A stretch of 15,694 nucleotides of DNA, taken from assembly GCF_937900395.1 (NCBI RefSeq), contig NZ_CALCDX010000058.1:1-15694 (forward strand). Direction: 5' to 3'. The position numbers and the translations under genes were made by a program. Below are positions 14,537-15,694 of the stretch, piece after piece. This DNA is from an uncultured Caulobacter sp. GTDB lineage: Bacteria; Pseudomonadota; Alphaproteobacteria; Caulobacterales; Caulobacteraceae. The notes under the pieces are model-generated. The model searched no databases. It saw nothing but the letters and a program-made list of their open reading frames with translations, and was not told the DNA's origin. Each line of letters starts with the position of its first letter. The first letter of the stretch is position 1.

Positions 14537-15166
14537 TCAGACCTTCCTAAACAGCCACCACGTGGTGTCGTCCATCACGGTCGTCCTTCTCCAGAAGAAC
14601 CCGTAATCGACCAGCACCAGATCCGGGAACAGATCCAAGTAGAGCGAGCCGAAGTCGTTCTTGAACAGAAGACCTTGCTCGCCTCGGTACGTAATCGTTT
14701 CCGCCTTCGGCGAAAAATACTCGGCGCACAGCACGTACTTGGCGGACACGCGATGAATCTCGCGCATCGTGGCCTCGAGCTTGGTCGGATCCACGTGGAT
14801 CAGAACGCCCGAGGTGAACGCCATGTCGACCGCGCCATCCGCCAGGGGGATGCTGTGGCCGAAACCCTCGAACAGACGCTCGGGCGGCAGGACGCCGTCT
14901 TCGAGAATCTGCTTGCGAGCCGCGCTGTTCGGCTCGATGCCCCACAGCTCCGCGTCGGTGATCGCCTGAAGGCCCCGGAGGTTCAACCCGACGTTCGGGC
15001 CGACTTCCAGAATGCTCTTGGGCGGATCGCCGACCAGGCGCGGCAGCACCTGCCCCCAAGCTTTCGTCCGGCCCCGCACGGCGTCGACGGTCACGGCGTT
15101 CCGCTCAGTGTAGCGGTCGCCGAACTCGCCGGACCAGGCGCCTTCAGTCTTGGGGGCGTCAGCCAT
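14537..15166 (-). CDS. Pseudaminic acid biosynthesis-associated methylase family protein (SAM-dependent methyltransferase)
   Basis: A 209-residue class I methyltransferase. WSGEFGDRYTERN opens the protein, ILEVGPNVGLNL (residues 52-62) is the S-adenosylmethionine-binding motif I, and IEPN is motif II. Later come FTSGVLIHVDPTKL, CAEYFSPKAETITYRG, LFKNDFG and LVDYGFFWRR. This pattern matches what I know of the methylases linked to pseudaminic acid loci, which are proposed to modify nonulosonate or related glycans; Caulobacter flagellins carry such sugars. It sits between atpA (14-base gap) and atpG (7-base gap) on the same strand, so it must be co-transcribed with the ATP synthase. Its base composition looks lower in GC than its neighbours, suggesting insertion by transfer. 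Confidence 0.82.
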   Translation of the reverse strand: MADAPKTEGAWSGEFGDRYTERNAVTVDAVRGRTKAWGQVLPRLVGDPPKSILEVGPNVGLNLRGLQAITDAELWGIEPNSAARKQILEDGVLPPERLFEGFGHSIPLADGAVDMAFTSGVLIHVDPTKLEATMREIHRVSAKYVLCAEYFSPKAETITYRGEQGLLFKNDFGSLYLDLFPDLVLVDYGFFWRRTTVMDDTTWWLFRKV

Positions 15167-15180
15167 TTGCCTATGCTTCC

Positions 15181-15694
15181 TTAGGCGAAGGTCGCCGAGA
15201 AGCTGTCGAGCGCGCTCTTCAGCGTGTTCTCCAGATCCTTGTCCAGCGCCTTCTTGGTGCGGATGCCTTCCAGCAGGTCGGCGTGCTGGCTGTGCAGACG
15301 GGCCAGGAACTCGGTCTCGAACCGGCGAACCGACGAGGTCGGGATCTTGTCCAGATAGCCGCGGGTGCCGGCGTAGATCACGCAGACCTGCTCTTCGACC
15401 GACTGCGGCGCGTATTGCGGCTGCTTCAGCAGCTCGGTCAGGCGCTCGCCGCGGGCCAGCATCTTCTGGGTCGAGGCGTCCAGGTCCGAGCCGAACTTCG
15501 CGAAGGCGGCCATTTCACGGTACTGGGCGAGTTCGCCCTTAATCGGACCGGCGACTTGCTTCATCGCCTTGATCTGGGCCGACGAGCCGACGCGCGACAC
15601 CGAGATGCCGACGTTCACGGCCGGACGGATGCCTTGGTAGAACAGGTCGGTTTCCAGGAAGATCTGGCCGTCGGTGATCGAGATCACGTTGGTC
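15181..15694 (-). CDS. atpA: ATP synthase F1 alpha subunit, C-terminal part
   Basis: The last ~171 residues of the alpha subunit; the frame is open to the window edge and ends at TAA 15183-15181. It starts within the nucleotide-binding domain (VISITDGQIFLETDLF, GIRPAVNVGISVSRVGSSAQ, with the essential Arg of SVSRVGS) and continues through the C-terminal helical domain (MKQVAGPIKGELAQYREMAAFAKFGSDLDA, LLKQPQYAPQSVEEQV). The N-terminal two thirds lie beyond the window. It is followed by the methyltransferase, not directly by atpG. Confidence 0.97.
   Translation of the reverse strand, partial: TNVISITDGQIFLETDLFYQGIRPAVNVGISVSRVGSSAQIKAMKQVAGPIKGELAQYREMAAFAKFGSDLDASTQKMLARGERLTELLKQPQYAPQSVEEQVCVIYAGTRGYLDKIPTSSVRRFETEFLARLHSQHADLLEGIRTKKALDKDLENTLKSALDSFSATFA

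Overview
The window is GC-rich throughout. From about position 758 to the end it reads as one piece of an alphaproteobacterial chromosome, most likely Caulobacter or a close relative. The clues are the gene order rsfS-rlmH-envC-like-ctpA-yibQ-like-rppH, an F1 ATPase operon with a short epsilon subunit and a beta subunit carrying an Ala/Lys/Pro leader, and an 'IPAKAGTQ/PRFRGD'-type palindromic repeat. The first ~750 bases do not fit. They hold the C-terminus of an actinobacterial-type SecA facing a convergent Rv3235-like (DUF6459) gene, and they stop abruptly inside proA. I read this as a chimeric contig end rather than a natural gene arrangement.

Plus strand, 758-9701. A proA fragment is followed by nadD (NAD synthesis), rsfS (ribosome silencing) and rlmH (23S rRNA methylation). 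Between rsfS and rlmH lies a large perfect inverted repeat that ends 12 bases before the rlmH start. Next comes an envelope group: an EnvC-like degenerate LytM protein, the carboxy-terminal processing protease CtpA, and a divergent polysaccharide deacetylase (YibQ-like). The RNA pyrophosphohydrolase rppH follows. Two alpha/beta hydrolases close the strand; the first carries a tail of about 245 residues made almost only of Ala, Lys, Pro and Thr, like histone H1.

Minus strand, 9703-15694. Read in its own direction this begins with the 3' part of atpA, then a methyltransferase of the pseudaminic-acid-associated family, atpG, atpD, a small CPFC protein and atpC. The last three genes are joined by one-base stop/start overlaps. 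Beyond atpC come a small exported protein of unknown function, a second exported protein with an Ala/Pro linker, and a small multidrug resistance-type guanidinium exporter (gdx/sugE). The exporter is preceded by two GC hairpins that both carry ACGA loops, the signature of a guanidine-II (mini-ykkC) riboswitch.

The most notable points are the taxonomic break near 750, the guanidine-II riboswitch with a visible Shine-Dalgarno-masking helix, the histone-like tail on an alpha/beta hydrolase, the methyltransferase and CPFC genes inside the ATP synthase operon, and the epsilon subunit lacking its C-terminal helices. I see no tRNA, rRNA, CRISPR array, insertion sequence or phage gene. I see no clearly undescribed multi-gene system either.
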